Positions 42,042-51,785 of a stretch of 64,000 nucleotides of DNA are shown here, one piece after another (position 1 is the first letter of the stretch; each line of letters starts with the position of its first letter). The translations under genes and the position numbers were made by a program. Source of the stretch: Kumtagia sp044326205. Its GTDB lineage: Bacteria > Pseudomonadota > Alphaproteobacteria > Rhizobiales > Rhizobiaceae. The notes under the pieces are model-generated. The model saw only the letters and a program-made list of their open reading frames with translations. It was not told the DNA's origin and made no database searches. The stretch covers positions 310,001-374,000 of the forward strand of contig NZ_JBIRCY010000001.1 in assembly GCF_044326205.1 (NCBI RefSeq). Direction: 5' to 3'.

Positions 42042-44714
42042 TCACATCTTGTCCTCCTCCGTCGGCACCAGAATCTCGCGCTTCCCTGCATGGTTGGCCG
42101 GACCGACGATGCCTTCCTTCTCCATCTTCTCGATGATCGAGGCGGCCTTGTTGTAGCCCACGCCTAGGCGGCGCTGGATGTAGCTGGTGGAAGCCTTGCC
42201 GTCGCGCAGCACCACCGCCACCGCCTGGTCGTAAGGGTCGTCGGAATCCTCGAAATTTCCGCCGCCGCCCCCGGAGCCGCCGCGCGGCGCGTCATCGTCA
42301 CCGTCCTCGCCATCATCCTCGGTGATGGCGTCGAGATATTCCGGCACGCCCTGCAGCTTGAGATGGTTGACCACCTTCTCCACCTCATCGTCGGAGACGA
42401 ACGGGCCGTGGACGCGCTGGATGCGGCCGCCGCCGGCCATGTAGAGCATATCGCCCATGCCGAGCAGTTGCTCCGCGCCCTGCTCGCCCAAAATGGTGCG
42501 GCTGTCGATCTTCGACGTCACCTGGAACGAGATGCGGGTCGGGAAGTTCGCCTTGATCGTGCCGGTGATGACGTCGACCGAGGGACGCTGCGTCGCCATG
42601 ATAACGTGGATGCCGGCGGCGCGCGCCATCTGGCCGAGCCGCTGCACCGCGCCTTCGATGTCCTTGCCGGCCACCATCATCAGGTCGGCCACCTCGTCGA
42701 TGATGACGACGATGAAGGGCAGCGGCGCCAGATCCAGCTCTTCCGTCTCGTAGATCGCCTCGCCGGTCTCGCGGTCGAAACCGGTCTGCACGGTGCGCGA
42801 GATTTTTTCGTCCTTTTCCATCGCCTGGGCGACGCGGTTATTGAAGCCGTCGATGTTGCGCACGCCGACCTTGGCCATCTTGCGGTAGCGGTCTTCCATC
42901 TCCCGCACCGTCCATTTGAGCGCCACCACCGCCTTCTTCGGATCGGTGACGACCGGCGTCAGCAGATGCGGGATGCCCTGATAGACCGAGAGTTCCACCA
43001 TCTTCGGGTCGATCATGATCAGCCGGCAGTGCTCGGGTTTCAGCCGGTAGAGCAGCGACAGCACCATGGTGTTGATGGCGACCGACTTGCCCGAGCCGGT
43101 GGTGCCGGCCACCAGAACGTGCGGCATCTTGGCGATGTCGGTGATTACGGCCTCGCCATTGATGGTCTTGCCCAGCGCCAGCGCCAGTTTCGCCTTGCTG
43201 GTCTCGAAATCCTTGCTGGCCAGCAGTTCGCGCAGATAGACGGTCTCGCGCTTGGCATTGGGCAGTTCTATGCCGATGGCGTTGCGGCCCGGCACCACGG
43301 CGACGCGGCAGGCAATCGCGCTCATCGAGCGCGCGATGTCGTCGGCAAGCCCGATGACGCGCGACGATTTTATCCCGGGCGCCGGCTCAAGCTCGTACAG
43401 CGTCACGACCGGGCCGGGGCGGACATGGATGATCTCGCCCTTGACGCCGAAATCCTCGAGCACGCCTTCCAGCATGCGGGCGTTCTGCTCCAGCGCGTCC
43501 TTGGAGAGCGTCGCATCGCGCACCACGCTTTTCGGCTCGGACAGGAAGAACAGCGACGGCATCTCGAACGTATCGGCGCCGATCATCGAGGTCTGCGCCT
43601 CGCGCTGCACGCGAGCGCCGGGGGTCGGACGCGGAGCAGGTGCCTCGACGCGGCTCGGCATGGTCGGCGCAACGGGCGCGCCGGACGGGTTCGAACGGTA
43701 TTGCTGGACATGCGTGGGCTGGGCGCGCGCCGCCTGGCGAACGGGCTGGAGGTCCTCCTCCTCGTCGTCGAAGGCGTCGTCATCCACCGGCTGTACATGC
43801 GGAACACGACTGTCGGCGGAGACCATCGCGGCAAAGAATTCCGGTTCGACGCGCGCCCGGCCTGCCGGGCTGACGCGGGCCTCGGCGCGCTCGGCGAATT
43901 CGACGCGCTCGGCGGCCTCGCGCCAGCCACCCGACGGCGCCGGCAAGTCGTATTCGTCGTCATCCTTGCGTGTCCGCCGGCTGGCCAGCCGGCGGCGCAC
44001 GAAACCGCGGGCCGACAGCCACCAATGGGTGATCGCGCCCAGCGCCAAGATACCCTCGTCTTCTTCCTCGTCGACGAAATTGGCATCGTCGAGTTGCGGT
44101 TCCTCGCGTTGCCGCTTTTCGATCTCGACCGGCATCGGCCGGCGGAACAGCAGGCCGCTTCCAAAGGCTGTCAGGGCGAGAGCCGGCAAGGCCAGCGCGC
44201 CGGCCAGGCCCATGGCGACAAGGCCGCTCGGATAGTGGCCGATGATCAGCGCTGGAATCTTCAGCACGATATCGCCGAACACGCCGCCGAGCCCGGAGGG
44301 CAGCGGCCAGGTCTCGGGCGGCGTCACGCAGCCGGCGACGCCGGCGAACAGCAGAGAGGCGCCGAACCAGGCGGCGGCGCGCTTGAGTTTCCGGTCGATG
44401 CCATGCGCGGTGAGGAAGAGGATGGCCCAGACGACGGCTGGCGCAAGTGCTGCCACCGCCGACAGGCCGTAGAACTGCATGGCGAGGTCGGAGAACGCTG
44501 CCCCGGCATAACCCATGGCGTTGGTGATGGGGTTGTCGGTCGCGTGGCTGAGGCTAGGGTCGGCGACGTTCCAGGTGCCGAGGCTGGCGAGCGCGAAGGC
44601 GATGCCGGCAAAAATGCCGATGCCGATTAGCCGGCCGACCTGGCGGCGCAGGAAAGCGCCGACGCCGGTGCCGTTATCGGAAAGCGCGAGCGGCGCGGCA
44701 GCCCCAGGACGCAT
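42042..44714 (-). CDS. ftsK: DNA translocase FtsK
   Basis: An 890-residue septal DNA pump that resolves chromosome dimers with XerCD at division. About four N-terminal membrane helices (to about residue 190) anchor it, then a Pro/Glu-rich linker. The motor domain follows, with Walker A GTTGSGKS near 536, Walker B FIVVIIDEVADLMM and the RecA-like block ATQRPSVDVITGTIKANFPTRI. The C-terminal gamma winged helix (SYIQRRLGVGYNKAA) reads KOPS sites. GAGGATTTTTGC precedes the ATG. A CtrA-type site is upstream and lolA follows. Confidence 0.97.
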   Translation of the reverse strand: MRPGAAAPLALSDNGTGVGAFLRRQVGRLIGIGIFAGIAFALASLGTWNVADPSLSHATDNPITNAMGYAGAAFSDLAMQFYGLSAVAALAPAVVWAILFLTAHGIDRKLKRAAAWFGASLLFAGVAGCVTPPETWPLPSGLGGVFGDIVLKIPALIIGHYPSGLVAMGLAGALALPALALTAFGSGLLFRRPMPVEIEKRQREEPQLDDANFVDEEEDEGILALGAITHWWLSARGFVRRRLASRRTRKDDDEYDLPAPSGGWREAAERVEFAERAEARVSPAGRARVEPEFFAAMVSADSRVPHVQPVDDDAFDDEEEDLQPVRQAARAQPTHVQQYRSNPSGAPVAPTMPSRVEAPAPRPTPGARVQREAQTSMIGADTFEMPSLFFLSEPKSVVRDATLSKDALEQNARMLEGVLEDFGVKGEIIHVRPGPVVTLYELEPAPGIKSSRVIGLADDIARSMSAIACRVAVVPGRNAIGIELPNAKRETVYLRELLASKDFETSKAKLALALGKTINGEAVITDIAKMPHVLVAGTTGSGKSVAINTMVLSLLYRLKPEHCRLIMIDPKMVELSVYQGIPHLLTPVVTDPKKAVVALKWTVREMEDRYRKMAKVGVRNIDGFNNRVAQAMEKDEKISRTVQTGFDRETGEAIYETEELDLAPLPFIVVIIDEVADLMMVAGKDIEGAVQRLGQMARAAGIHVIMATQRPSVDVITGTIKANFPTRISFQVTSKIDSRTILGEQGAEQLLGMGDMLYMAGGGRIQRVHGPFVSDDEVEKVVNHLKLQGVPEYLDAITEDDGEDGDDDAPRGGSGGGGGNFEDSDDPYDQAVAVVLRDGKASTSYIQRRLGVGYNKAASIIEKMEKEGIVGPANHAGKREILVPTEEDKM

Positions 44715-44802
44715 GCAAAAATCCTCGCGGTCGTTTTCACTACGGCCGGCACGCGCGGGACGCGATGCCGGCAGAATCGACCGTGAGACTAGGCGGCGAG
44801 GG

Positions 44803-44817
44803 TTAAAGGCGCTTTAA
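44803..44817 (-). promoter_or_regulatory. CtrA-type site upstream of ftsK
   Basis: TTAAAGGCGCTTTAA is TTAA-N7-TTAA, embedded in the 19-bp palindrome GGTTAAAGGCGCTTTAACC (44801-44819), so both strands read TTAA-N7-TTAAC. It lies about 90 bases upstream of ftsK and 21 bases past the stop of the RTX gene. Confidence 0.65.
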
Positions 44818-44837
44818 CCATGCCGATCGCGTAACGA

Positions 44838-47453
44838 TCAGATCACCACGAAATCGGCGGCGGTCAGCGTGAGATCCGGCTTGAGCGTGGCGAAATGTAT
44901 CGCAGCTTCGGAGTCGGTGCCGTCCTCGTCGTACCAGAGCTTGCCCGTGTCGGTCTCATAGATGATGCGGTCGCTGGCGTCCCCGGCAAGTCCGGAGGTG
45001 TTTGCGCGGAACGCCGACGCAACCAGCCCGCCCGGTACTGTCAAGGTGTTGAAGATATTATTCTCCAGTGCAACCGTATCCTCCGCCGCGCTGAAATCGG
45101 TGATCCTGTCGACGTTGGCGGCCCCCAGCTTGGTCGAGAACACAAAAGTGTCGGCCCCGCCCAACCCTGTCAACGTGTCGCTGCCAGCCTTGCCGTCGAT
45201 GCGGTTTGCGCCCGCGTTGCCGACGACCGCCTGGACGAACTCATTGCCGGTCAGGTCGATCTTGCTGGTGCCACCTGACGAGGTGGTGGTCAGTTGCTCG
45301 ACATAGACCCCTTTTCCGAGCGTGTAGCTGACGGCGGCGCTCACCCGATCCAGGCTGCCTTCGTCGACGCGCTCGACGATGACGTCCAGCGCATCGTAGA
45401 CGGCAAAAATGTCATTGCCGCCAAGACCGTACATGATGTCAGCGCCGCCTTTGCCGTCGCTCAGCACATTCGCGGCCGCGTTGCCAATGATCTCCTGATG
45501 CAGCGCATTGCCGGTGAGATTGATCGCGCCGGTGCCCGTGGCGCCGTTGGTGGTCAGCAGTTCGATACTGCTGTCCGAGCCCAGCACATAACTGACGCGC
45601 GCCATCACCCGATCGGACCCTTGGCCGGCCACCTCCACGACGACATCGGAAGCGTCGCTCACCAGAAAGATGTCGTCACCCGCGCCGCCCTCGAGCCGGT
45701 CTGTGCCCAGACCACCATCCAGTCGGTCGTTGCCGCCATTGCCCTTGAGCAGATTGTCGGCGGCATCGCCGGTGAGTTGGTCGGCAAAACCCGACCCTTC
45801 GAGATTCTCGACCGACGTGTAGGTATCCCCGGCCGCATCGCCTTTGTTGGCCGACGCATTCGCCAGGCTTGCCGCTACCGCTGCCGCGGCCGCCGCATAG
45901 GAGGCGGTGTCGATGCCGGCGCCACCGACAAGCGCGTCCGCGCCGATGCCACCAGTCAGGATGTCATCGCCGCCACCGCCGCCGAGCTTGTCATTTCCGC
46001 CATCGCCGAAGAGGCTGTTGATGGCATTCGACCCCTCGACAGTGTCGTCAAATTGCGAACCAATGACGTTCTCGACCGAATTGAACGTATCGCCGGCCGC
46101 TTCGCCGGCGCCAGCGCCAAGATTGGCGAGGCTCAGCGTCACGCTGGTCGCCGCTGCCGAGTAGTCGGCGGTGTCGACGCCGAGGCCGCCGCTCAGATAG
46201 TCGGCTCCGAGGCCACCAGCCAGAACGTCGTTGTCGTTGCCGCCGAACAGCGAATCATCGCCTTCCCTACCCGACAGGCGATCGGCACCGGCATCGCCGA
46301 CGATATCGTCACCATGCACCGTTCCGCCGATCGTCTCGTTGGCGGCATCGCCACGAATGACGAAATCGATATCCGTGTCGATATCGTAGGGAATCGTCCG
46401 AAAGTCGTAAGACAAGGTCGCGCCCATAACGACCGTCAGCTTCGCGGCGTCCTTGGCCGCGTCGGCGCTGATACTCGGCAACAGGCCCAACTGGTTTATT
46501 CCGATCGTTGCCTCGCCACCGACAGCCAGTTCCAGCCCTTCGATGCCCTGTATGGTATCGTCGGACAAATTAGCGACGCTGGCCACTCTCAGCGTGTCGA
46601 TCCCCAACCCACCGTCATACGTTTCGGCGACGGCATCGTCTCCGAGCAATACGACGATGACATCGTTACCCTCCTCGCCGTGAAGCTCGTCCCGGCCGGC
46701 GCCACCATTGATCATGTCGGCATCGGCACCGGCGCCGACAAGGTCATTGCCTGCTCCCCCGCGCAAAATGTCCGCACCGTCAAGGCCGCGAAGGACGTCG
46801 TTGCCGCCGTTACCGCTTAATTCGTTTGCATCGGCACTGCCTTGCACGATGTCGTTAAAATCCGTGCCGATGACATTTTCAATCGAGGCATACCTGTCGT
46901 CGATGCCGTCGAAAAACCTGCCTTCGCCCTTTCCCGAATTGAGGGACACGGACATGCCCGAGGATTTGCCGAAGTTTATTCCGCTGTAGTCGACGGTATC
47001 CGTGCCGAGCCGGCCATATATACGGTTCTGTCCGAGCCCGCCGCTGACAAAGGTGTCGTTTCCCTCCCCGGCATCGAAGGCATTGTCACCGCCTCCGGCG
47101 TGGAAAACATCGTCGCCGGACGACCCGAAAACCACCTCGTTGCCTCCCGCCCCGACAAAAACGGTCGCCGTGTCGAAGCTCACGACGTCGAATTTGTCGC
47201 TATAGAGAGCACCTATATATTGGTCGTCTATTTCAAAGGTGACCGACGTGATTTCACCGGGCGTAAGCGTCTGAACAAAATCGAGTTGAGCCGTCGCCCC
47301 GAAACGATGATCGGATGTGAAGGCGCTGCCGATCGTCACGGTGAGATCGGCGTCCATTTCTCTCGAACTCGGACCGTAGAACAGCGTGGCCGTCAGTTGA
47401 CCGCCGCTGAGATCCAGCGAGAAAGTGTGCCTGTCTTCCGAGATAACGAGCAT
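44838..47453 (-). CDS. large RTX calcium-binding protein
   Basis: An 871-residue secreted-type protein without an N-terminal signal. The first 100 residues are a beta domain. Glycine/aspartate nonapeptides of the type GGxGxDxLx then recur in clusters from about 105 to 770 (for example GNGGNDVLRGLDGADILRGG), interrupted by two VSYxLG-type blocks. The C-terminal 90 residues (DRITDFSAAEDTVAL, then ILTAADFVVI-like end) are the M10-C/type I secretion region. No protease motif is seen. GGGAGGACTTC precedes the ATG. The type I exporter genes are not adjacent. Confidence 0.9.
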   Translation of the reverse strand: MLVISEDRHTFSLDLSGGQLTATLFYGPSSREMDADLTVTIGSAFTSDHRFGATAQLDFVQTLTPGEITSVTFEIDDQYIGALYSDKFDVVSFDTATVFVGAGGNEVVFGSSGDDVFHAGGGDNAFDAGEGNDTFVSGGLGQNRIYGRLGTDTVDYSGINFGKSSGMSVSLNSGKGEGRFFDGIDDRYASIENVIGTDFNDIVQGSADANELSGNGGNDVLRGLDGADILRGGAGNDLVGAGADADMINGGAGRDELHGEEGNDVIVVLLGDDAVAETYDGGLGIDTLRVASVANLSDDTIQGIEGLELAVGGEATIGINQLGLLPSISADAAKDAAKLTVVMGATLSYDFRTIPYDIDTDIDFVIRGDAANETIGGTVHGDDIVGDAGADRLSGREGDDSLFGGNDNDVLAGGLGADYLSGGLGVDTADYSAAATSVTLSLANLGAGAGEAAGDTFNSVENVIGSQFDDTVEGSNAINSLFGDGGNDKLGGGGGDDILTGGIGADALVGGAGIDTASYAAAAAAVAASLANASANKGDAAGDTYTSVENLEGSGFADQLTGDAADNLLKGNGGNDRLDGGLGTDRLEGGAGDDIFLVSDASDVVVEVAGQGSDRVMARVSYVLGSDSSIELLTTNGATGTGAINLTGNALHQEIIGNAAANVLSDGKGGADIMYGLGGNDIFAVYDALDVIVERVDEGSLDRVSAAVSYTLGKGVYVEQLTTTSSGGTSKIDLTGNEFVQAVVGNAGANRIDGKAGSDTLTGLGGADTFVFSTKLGAANVDRITDFSAAEDTVALENNIFNTLTVPGGLVASAFRANTSGLAGDASDRIIYETDTGKLWYDEDGTDSEAAIHFATLKPDLTLTAADFVVI

Positions 47454-47619
47454 GAAGTCCTCCCAAGCCCTGCTCCTAACCTAGCGGAGGACAACCTCCA
47501 CGACAACTGTAGCGGGAAAACGACAAAGGGAGCGCCAAATATGGGTATTCTGTATTTTCACAAAGATGTCGACACGACGCGCTGGTTGGCCGACGGATCA
47601 GGATGGGCGCCGCGCCATG

Positions 47620-49392
47620 CTACGCGACTCTTGACGCGCCCCCGGCGCCATGCACCGCGGCGTCATACATCACCGTCCGATTGCGGCCGGCGCGCTTGGC
47701 CGCATAGAGCGCCAGGTCAGCCTTGTGGGCGGCGGTGTCCAGGCCCTCGGATTCGCCGAGCAGGTGGCCGCCGATGCTGGTGGTGATCCGGAGTTTTGTC
47801 CCGTCAGCCAGCGTCACGGGCTGCGCGCGCAAGGTGTCCAGGATGCGGGCCGAGAGATCGGCCAGCGTCTGGTCGGTACAATCTGAAACCAGCACGACGA
47901 ACTCGTCACCTCCCCAGCGGGCGCAAATATCCTGCTTGCGCACGACCGCCGCCAGCCTTTGGGCAACCTCGCAGATCACCGTGTCGCCGATGCTGTGGCC
48001 TCGCGCATCGTTGATAGCCTTGAAGTGGTCAACGTCGAGCAACAGCAGGCCAATCCGCAAGCCGCGCGAAGCGCATTCGGCGGCGCACGGTCGGAACGCC
48101 TCGGCAAAACCACGCCGGTTGAGAATGCCGGTCATTGGGTCGAGATAAGCGATGCGGCGCAACTGTTCCGTGCGCTCCTCTACCGCCGCTTCGAGCGTCG
48201 CGGTGTTGTCCCGCACCGAGGCCGCCATGCGGGTCAGCGCGTTGGCGAGCCGGCCGATCTCGTCCTTGCCGCCATCGTCGACCCTTGCGGATAGGTTGCC
48301 CGCTTCCACCTCGGCCAATGCCGCTTCGGCGCGTTCCAGCCGGTCGAGCACGACGCGCTTGAACAGCAGCGTGATCAGCCCGGCCGCCACGACCATTACC
48401 AGTGCCAGCAGCAAACCGATCGGCACGAACAGGCTGCGGTCGATGATCTTGTCGACGTCCATGAAGGTGACGTTGTACCAGCCGAGCCGGTCGCGATAAC
48501 CGACGCCGACCAGCATCTGGTGACCGCCGACCTCGACGAAACGCGCCTCGACCTTGCCGTCCCGCTCGGAAACGTTGCGCAGCATCTCCGCAAGGTTGGC
48601 GCGGTCGACGTCGCCGTCGACAAGCTGGAACACGGTCTTCTTGTTCCCCGCGTCCTTGGTCAGGCTGTGGAAATCGATCTTGCTGGCGTCGCGCACCGCC
48701 TGGACCGCGCCGAAGCGGTCGACGAACATCGTGTCGATGCCGGGCTGGTCGGTGTTGACCACTTCGTGGATGAAGGAGGTGAGGTCGATGCCGGTGCCGA
48801 GGATGCCCAGCGTGCGGCTGCCCTCGCGGATGACGCAGTTGATCCAGACCTTCGTGACCTTGAGATTGTCGTCATTGTCGACGTTCAACTGGCATCCGGC
48901 GCCGAGCGCCGCCGTCTTGTAGTACCAGCCGTCGCGCGGGTTGGCCGGATCGAGCGCATAGCGAAGCTGCGAGCCGGCAAAGCTGTTCCTGGCATCGTTG
49001 AAATAATAATGGCCCGAACCGCCGATAGCGAGGAAGTAGCTGCGGTCGCGGAATGCAAGGCGGAAATGCTCGAGTTCAGCAATGCCGCGCACCTGCTTGT
49101 CGGGGTCGGCCTCGTCGCCGGTCCAGGCGAGAATCGCGGGAGACCGCGACAGAGTCTCGGCCAGCGCCACCTCACGCATCAGCGCTTCGAGCCCGCGCGA
49201 GCGGTCGTAGAGAACCTGCTTTTCGGCGAACAACGTACCGAGCTTGACGACGGTCGAATTGACCAGCCAGTTGAACGACAGCGCCGCCGGGATCGCTACT
49301 GCCACGAAGGCTGCGAGCACCAGCAGCAGGACACGCAGCCGCAGGCTTCGGGCGAGGCCGACGCGAAAGCTGCGCAGTCTGCTGTCGAGCAT
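47620..49392 (-). CDS. Cache-HAMP-GGDEF diguanylate cyclase
   Basis: A 590-residue inner-membrane cyclase. An N-terminal helix (about 20-42) and a second helix (about 325-350) flank a periplasmic double-Cache-like sensor of about 280 residues. A HAMP linker follows (RLERAEAALAEVEAGNLSARV). The GGDEF domain has RWGGDEFVVL near residue 494. Unlike the other two cyclases here, RKQD lies five residues before GGDEF, so the inhibitory I-site is intact and product feedback is expected. The ligand is unknown. Confidence 0.92.
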   Translation of the reverse strand: MLDSRLRSFRVGLARSLRLRVLLLVLAAFVAVAIPAALSFNWLVNSTVVKLGTLFAEKQVLYDRSRGLEALMREVALAETLSRSPAILAWTGDEADPDKQVRGIAELEHFRLAFRDRSYFLAIGGSGHYYFNDARNSFAGSQLRYALDPANPRDGWYYKTAALGAGCQLNVDNDDNLKVTKVWINCVIREGSRTLGILGTGIDLTSFIHEVVNTDQPGIDTMFVDRFGAVQAVRDASKIDFHSLTKDAGNKKTVFQLVDGDVDRANLAEMLRNVSERDGKVEARFVEVGGHQMLVGVGYRDRLGWYNVTFMDVDKIIDRSLFVPIGLLLALVMVVAAGLITLLFKRVVLDRLERAEAALAEVEAGNLSARVDDGGKDEIGRLANALTRMAASVRDNTATLEAAVEERTEQLRRIAYLDPMTGILNRRGFAEAFRPCAAECASRGLRIGLLLLDVDHFKAINDARGHSIGDTVICEVAQRLAAVVRKQDICARWGGDEFVVLVSDCTDQTLADLSARILDTLRAQPVTLADGTKLRITTSIGGHLLGESEGLDTAAHKADLALYAAKRAGRNRTVMYDAAVHGAGGASRVA

Positions 49393-49524
49393 AGTATACG
49401 AATCCCGCCGGGGCGCCGGAGAAAGAGAGCCGGCGCCAAACAGGATTACGCATCACACGTATACGGGGTGTTAAGCAATGGTCTCGCGTGTCGGCCGTCA
49501 GAGTGACGGGCAGATCTTGAAGGT

Positions 49525-49558
49525 AGAACGCGCCGGGCGCTCGGACCCGGCGCGTTCT
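49525..49558 (-). terminator. 13-bp perfect hairpin past the SH3 gene
   Basis: AGAACGCGCCGGG and CCCGGCGCGTTCT pair over 13 bp around an eight-base loop. It begins 17 bases past the stop of the gene at 49575. Strong enough to terminate, although the tract after it (TCTACCTT) is not a pure T-run. Confidence 0.65.
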
Positions 49559-49574
49559 CACCTGAAAGCAGTCA

Positions 49575-50231
49575 TCAACGCATGACATAGACGATCTGGC
49601 GCGAGCCCGGCTCGACCAGCACTTCCTGTCCGTTCACGTTGACATAGCGGTATTTGTAGTCCGGGATTTCGCGGATCTGGACAGTGTCCGGCACCTTGGC
49701 GCCAACCACCACCTCGCCTTCGAGATGGACTGGCTCCAGCCGGTTTTGGGTCACGTAGGTCCGTACCTGGGCAGGCGGCTCGGCAACCTCGCCAACCGTG
49801 CCACCGAGTGCGGCGCCACCAACCCCGCCGATCAGTGCGCCGACAGGACCGCCGATGATCGCGCCGCCAACAGCGCCGGTCGTGCCGCCGACAATCGCGC
49901 CGGCCGACCCGGTATCAGCCGGTTTCTCGATCACCGCCACCGTGGAATTGGCCGGACGCTGGCTGAGAACCACCTTGCCGCCGCCGAAATCGCCGCTCAG
50001 ATAGTCGGCATAGACCCAGCCTTCATCAACCGAGCACCATTTGCCGTTGGCGAGGCATCCCTTGATGGTGGTGTCCTGGCCGGCGGCAAGCACGCCGACG
50101 ACCGGATACTGGGAGCCTGGTCCAGCGCGTACGTTGAGTTCGGTGGTGGCTTGAACCGGGGTCTGGGCGAACGCGGTCCCGCCGAGCGCCAGCAGGGAGC
50201 CGGCCGCGGCAAGCATCGTGAGCTTGTTCAT
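49575..50231 (-). CDS. exported SH3 / glycine-zipper / DUF1236 protein
   Basis: A 218-residue envelope protein. Signal peptide MNKLTMLAAAGSLLALGGTAFAQ, then a bacterial SH3 domain (TELNVRAGPGSQYPVVGVL to about 85). A glycine-zipper helix follows (GAIVGGTTGAVGGAIIGGPVGALIGG, about 110-150) and a C-terminal DUF1236 domain (RYVNVNGQEVLVEPGSRQIVYVMR). SH3 domains of this type bind peptidoglycan. GGAGAATCATC precedes the ATG. Confidence 0.9.
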   Translation of the reverse strand: MNKLTMLAAAGSLLALGGTAFAQTPVQATTELNVRAGPGSQYPVVGVLAAGQDTTIKGCLANGKWCSVDEGWVYADYLSGDFGGGKVVLSQRPANSTVAVIEKPADTGSAGAIVGGTTGAVGGAIIGGPVGALIGGVGGAALGGTVGEVAEPPAQVRTYVTQNRLEPVHLEGEVVVGAKVPDTVQIREIPDYKYRYVNVNGQEVLVEPGSRQIVYVMR

Positions 50232-50333
50232 GATGATTCTCCATCGTTGAGCTTCCCTCGGGACTGCAACGATGTGTGCCGTTTCACGGTTCCGAGCCGG
50301 TGGGCCCAGTCCGATGACGTTTTGTTACCGGGC

Positions 50334-51419
50334 TCACGCCGCGGCGGCGGGCATCTGCGTTTCGGCGCTGCGCTTGCCGGCCAGCAGCTCGTGCACGAAG
50401 CGCAGCTTGCCGGCGGCCGGCGGCGAGATCACGAAGGGGTAGAGGTCCGGCAGGCCCATGCAGCGGTTGATGGAGTTGGATGCTTCCGACAGCACCAGCC
50501 AGCGCTCCAGCACCTTGTCGAAGCTTGCCGTGCCTTCCGCCTGTCCGCCGGCCGCCGCGCCGCCTCCGGTATCACTCCGGCTGAGATCATGCTGGTCGAC
50601 TGTTTCCAACTGGCCGAGGCGCATGTTGAGCGATTGCACCATCTCCAGCGTATCGCTGATATGCAGGTAATGCGCCCAGGTCTCCGCCCAGTCCTCCCAC
50701 GGGTGGCTCGCCGCATAGGCGGAGATGTGATTCATCTGCCAGTCCGGCGGCGCGCCGTTGGCGTAGTGCGCTTGCAGCGCCTGCTCATAATCCACGGTCT
50801 CGTCCCCAAACAGCGCGCGAAAAGCGTTCAGCCACACCGGGTCGTCGCGGACCAGCCGGTCCCAGTAATAATGGCCGAGTTCGTGACGGAAATGCCCGAG
50901 CAGCGTGCGGTAATGCTCACGCATCTCGGCGCGCATCTTTTCGCGCTCGGCGGAATCGGCTTCGGCCACGTTCAAGGTGATTAGGCCATTGTCGTGGCCT
51001 GTGAGGATGCGTTCGCCGCCCGGTCCGCCGCCGATCGGGTCGGCGAGGAAGTCAAAGGCGAGGCCGGCTTCGTCCTCCGGGCTGGCCTTCGGCCCGACAG
51101 GCAGGCCGAAGGCCAGCAGTGTGTAGACCGCGCGTTTCTTGGCAGCCTCGACCCGCGTCCAGCGCCGCCGGTTGCCGTCGATCGACAGGTCGGGAATGAT
51201 CTTGTTGAGCGCGCAGGCGCGACAGAAAGGCTGGTCGGCCTGGCCGATCCAGTTGCAATCGCATTCGACTGCGTTGACGCACTGGAAAGCACCGCCTTGG
51301 CCGGCGATCTCGAATTCGGCACGGTCCGGGTTGTAGAGCACCGGGGTACCGCAGGCGAGGCATTGCGCGTTTTCGAAATACAGGCGCTGGCCGCAATGCG
51401 GACAAGTGAAAAGCTTCAT
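50334..51419 (-). CDS. zinc-ribbon metallopeptidase (DUF2248/Peptidase_Mx type)
   Basis: A 361-residue cytoplasmic protein. An N-terminal zinc ribbon has Cys6/Cys9 and Cys20/Cys23 (TCPHCGQ, CLACGTP), then a second Cys cluster (CDCNWIGQADQPFCRACALNK). The zincin motif FRHELGHYYW is near residue 177 and a downstream glutamate-rich HPWEDWAETWAHYLH near 235 may supply the third ligand. The family is annotated as putative zinc-binding metallopeptidase; substrate unknown. Confidence 0.9.
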   Translation of the reverse strand: MKLFTCPHCGQRLYFENAQCLACGTPVLYNPDRAEFEIAGQGGAFQCVNAVECDCNWIGQADQPFCRACALNKIIPDLSIDGNRRRWTRVEAAKKRAVYTLLAFGLPVGPKASPEDEAGLAFDFLADPIGGGPGGERILTGHDNGLITLNVAEADSAEREKMRAEMREHYRTLLGHFRHELGHYYWDRLVRDDPVWLNAFRALFGDETVDYEQALQAHYANGAPPDWQMNHISAYAASHPWEDWAETWAHYLHISDTLEMVQSLNMRLGQLETVDQHDLSRSDTGGGAAAGGQAEGTASFDKVLERWLVLSEASNSINRCMGLPDLYPFVISPPAAGKLRFVHELLAGKRSAETQMPAAAA

Positions 51420-51491
51420 GACGGGTTCATTTCGGACGAGGCTGGGGCGGCGTTCAACGCGACGCGGCGGGGATGGTTCCGACGCATCACT

Positions 51492-51626
51492 TCACAGCCA
51501 TTGCGCAACGACCTGCCGCGCCATCGCCTCGAACACCTTGAAGGTCAGCCCCGTTGCGCGAAGAATTTTCGCGGCCGCCAGCCCGGAAGAACCGGCGCCA
51601 ACAATCACCACGTCCACATCTTCCAT
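51492..51626 (-). pseudogene. remnant of an FAD-dependent oxidoreductase/monooxygenase
   Basis: A 44-codon frame, MEDVDVVIVGAGSSGLAAAK continuing to ILRATGLTFKVFEA, is the beta-alpha-beta FAD-binding start of a flavoprotein monooxygenase. It ends in a stop after ARQVVAQWL, and no further flavoprotein sequence follows in any frame before the zinc peptidase. Only the first part of the gene survives, so it is treated as a decayed gene. Confidence 0.65.
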
Positions 51627-51785
51627 GGCTTATTCCACCCCTTGCCACATTATATACTTGATCGTAGGGAAATTGGCCGAAACAGGCCAGCGGCTTGGCC
51701 GCTTCAAGGCTACAACCTGCGGTGACATGGCGGCGATTCGCTGGCATTGTCGCCAAAACGTGTTTCAGGCAACCAGGAGATGAGG

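Noticed and set aside
42363..44630. A 755-residue plus-strand open frame opposite ftsK
   Set aside because: It is a shadow of the high-GC ftsK gene: no ribosome site, low-complexity His/Arg/Asp-rich product and no family match. The same holds for the long opposite-strand frames over sdhA (27657-29588), amtB (16901-18376), the FAD dehydrogenase (3399-4841) and the RTX gene (45294-46820).
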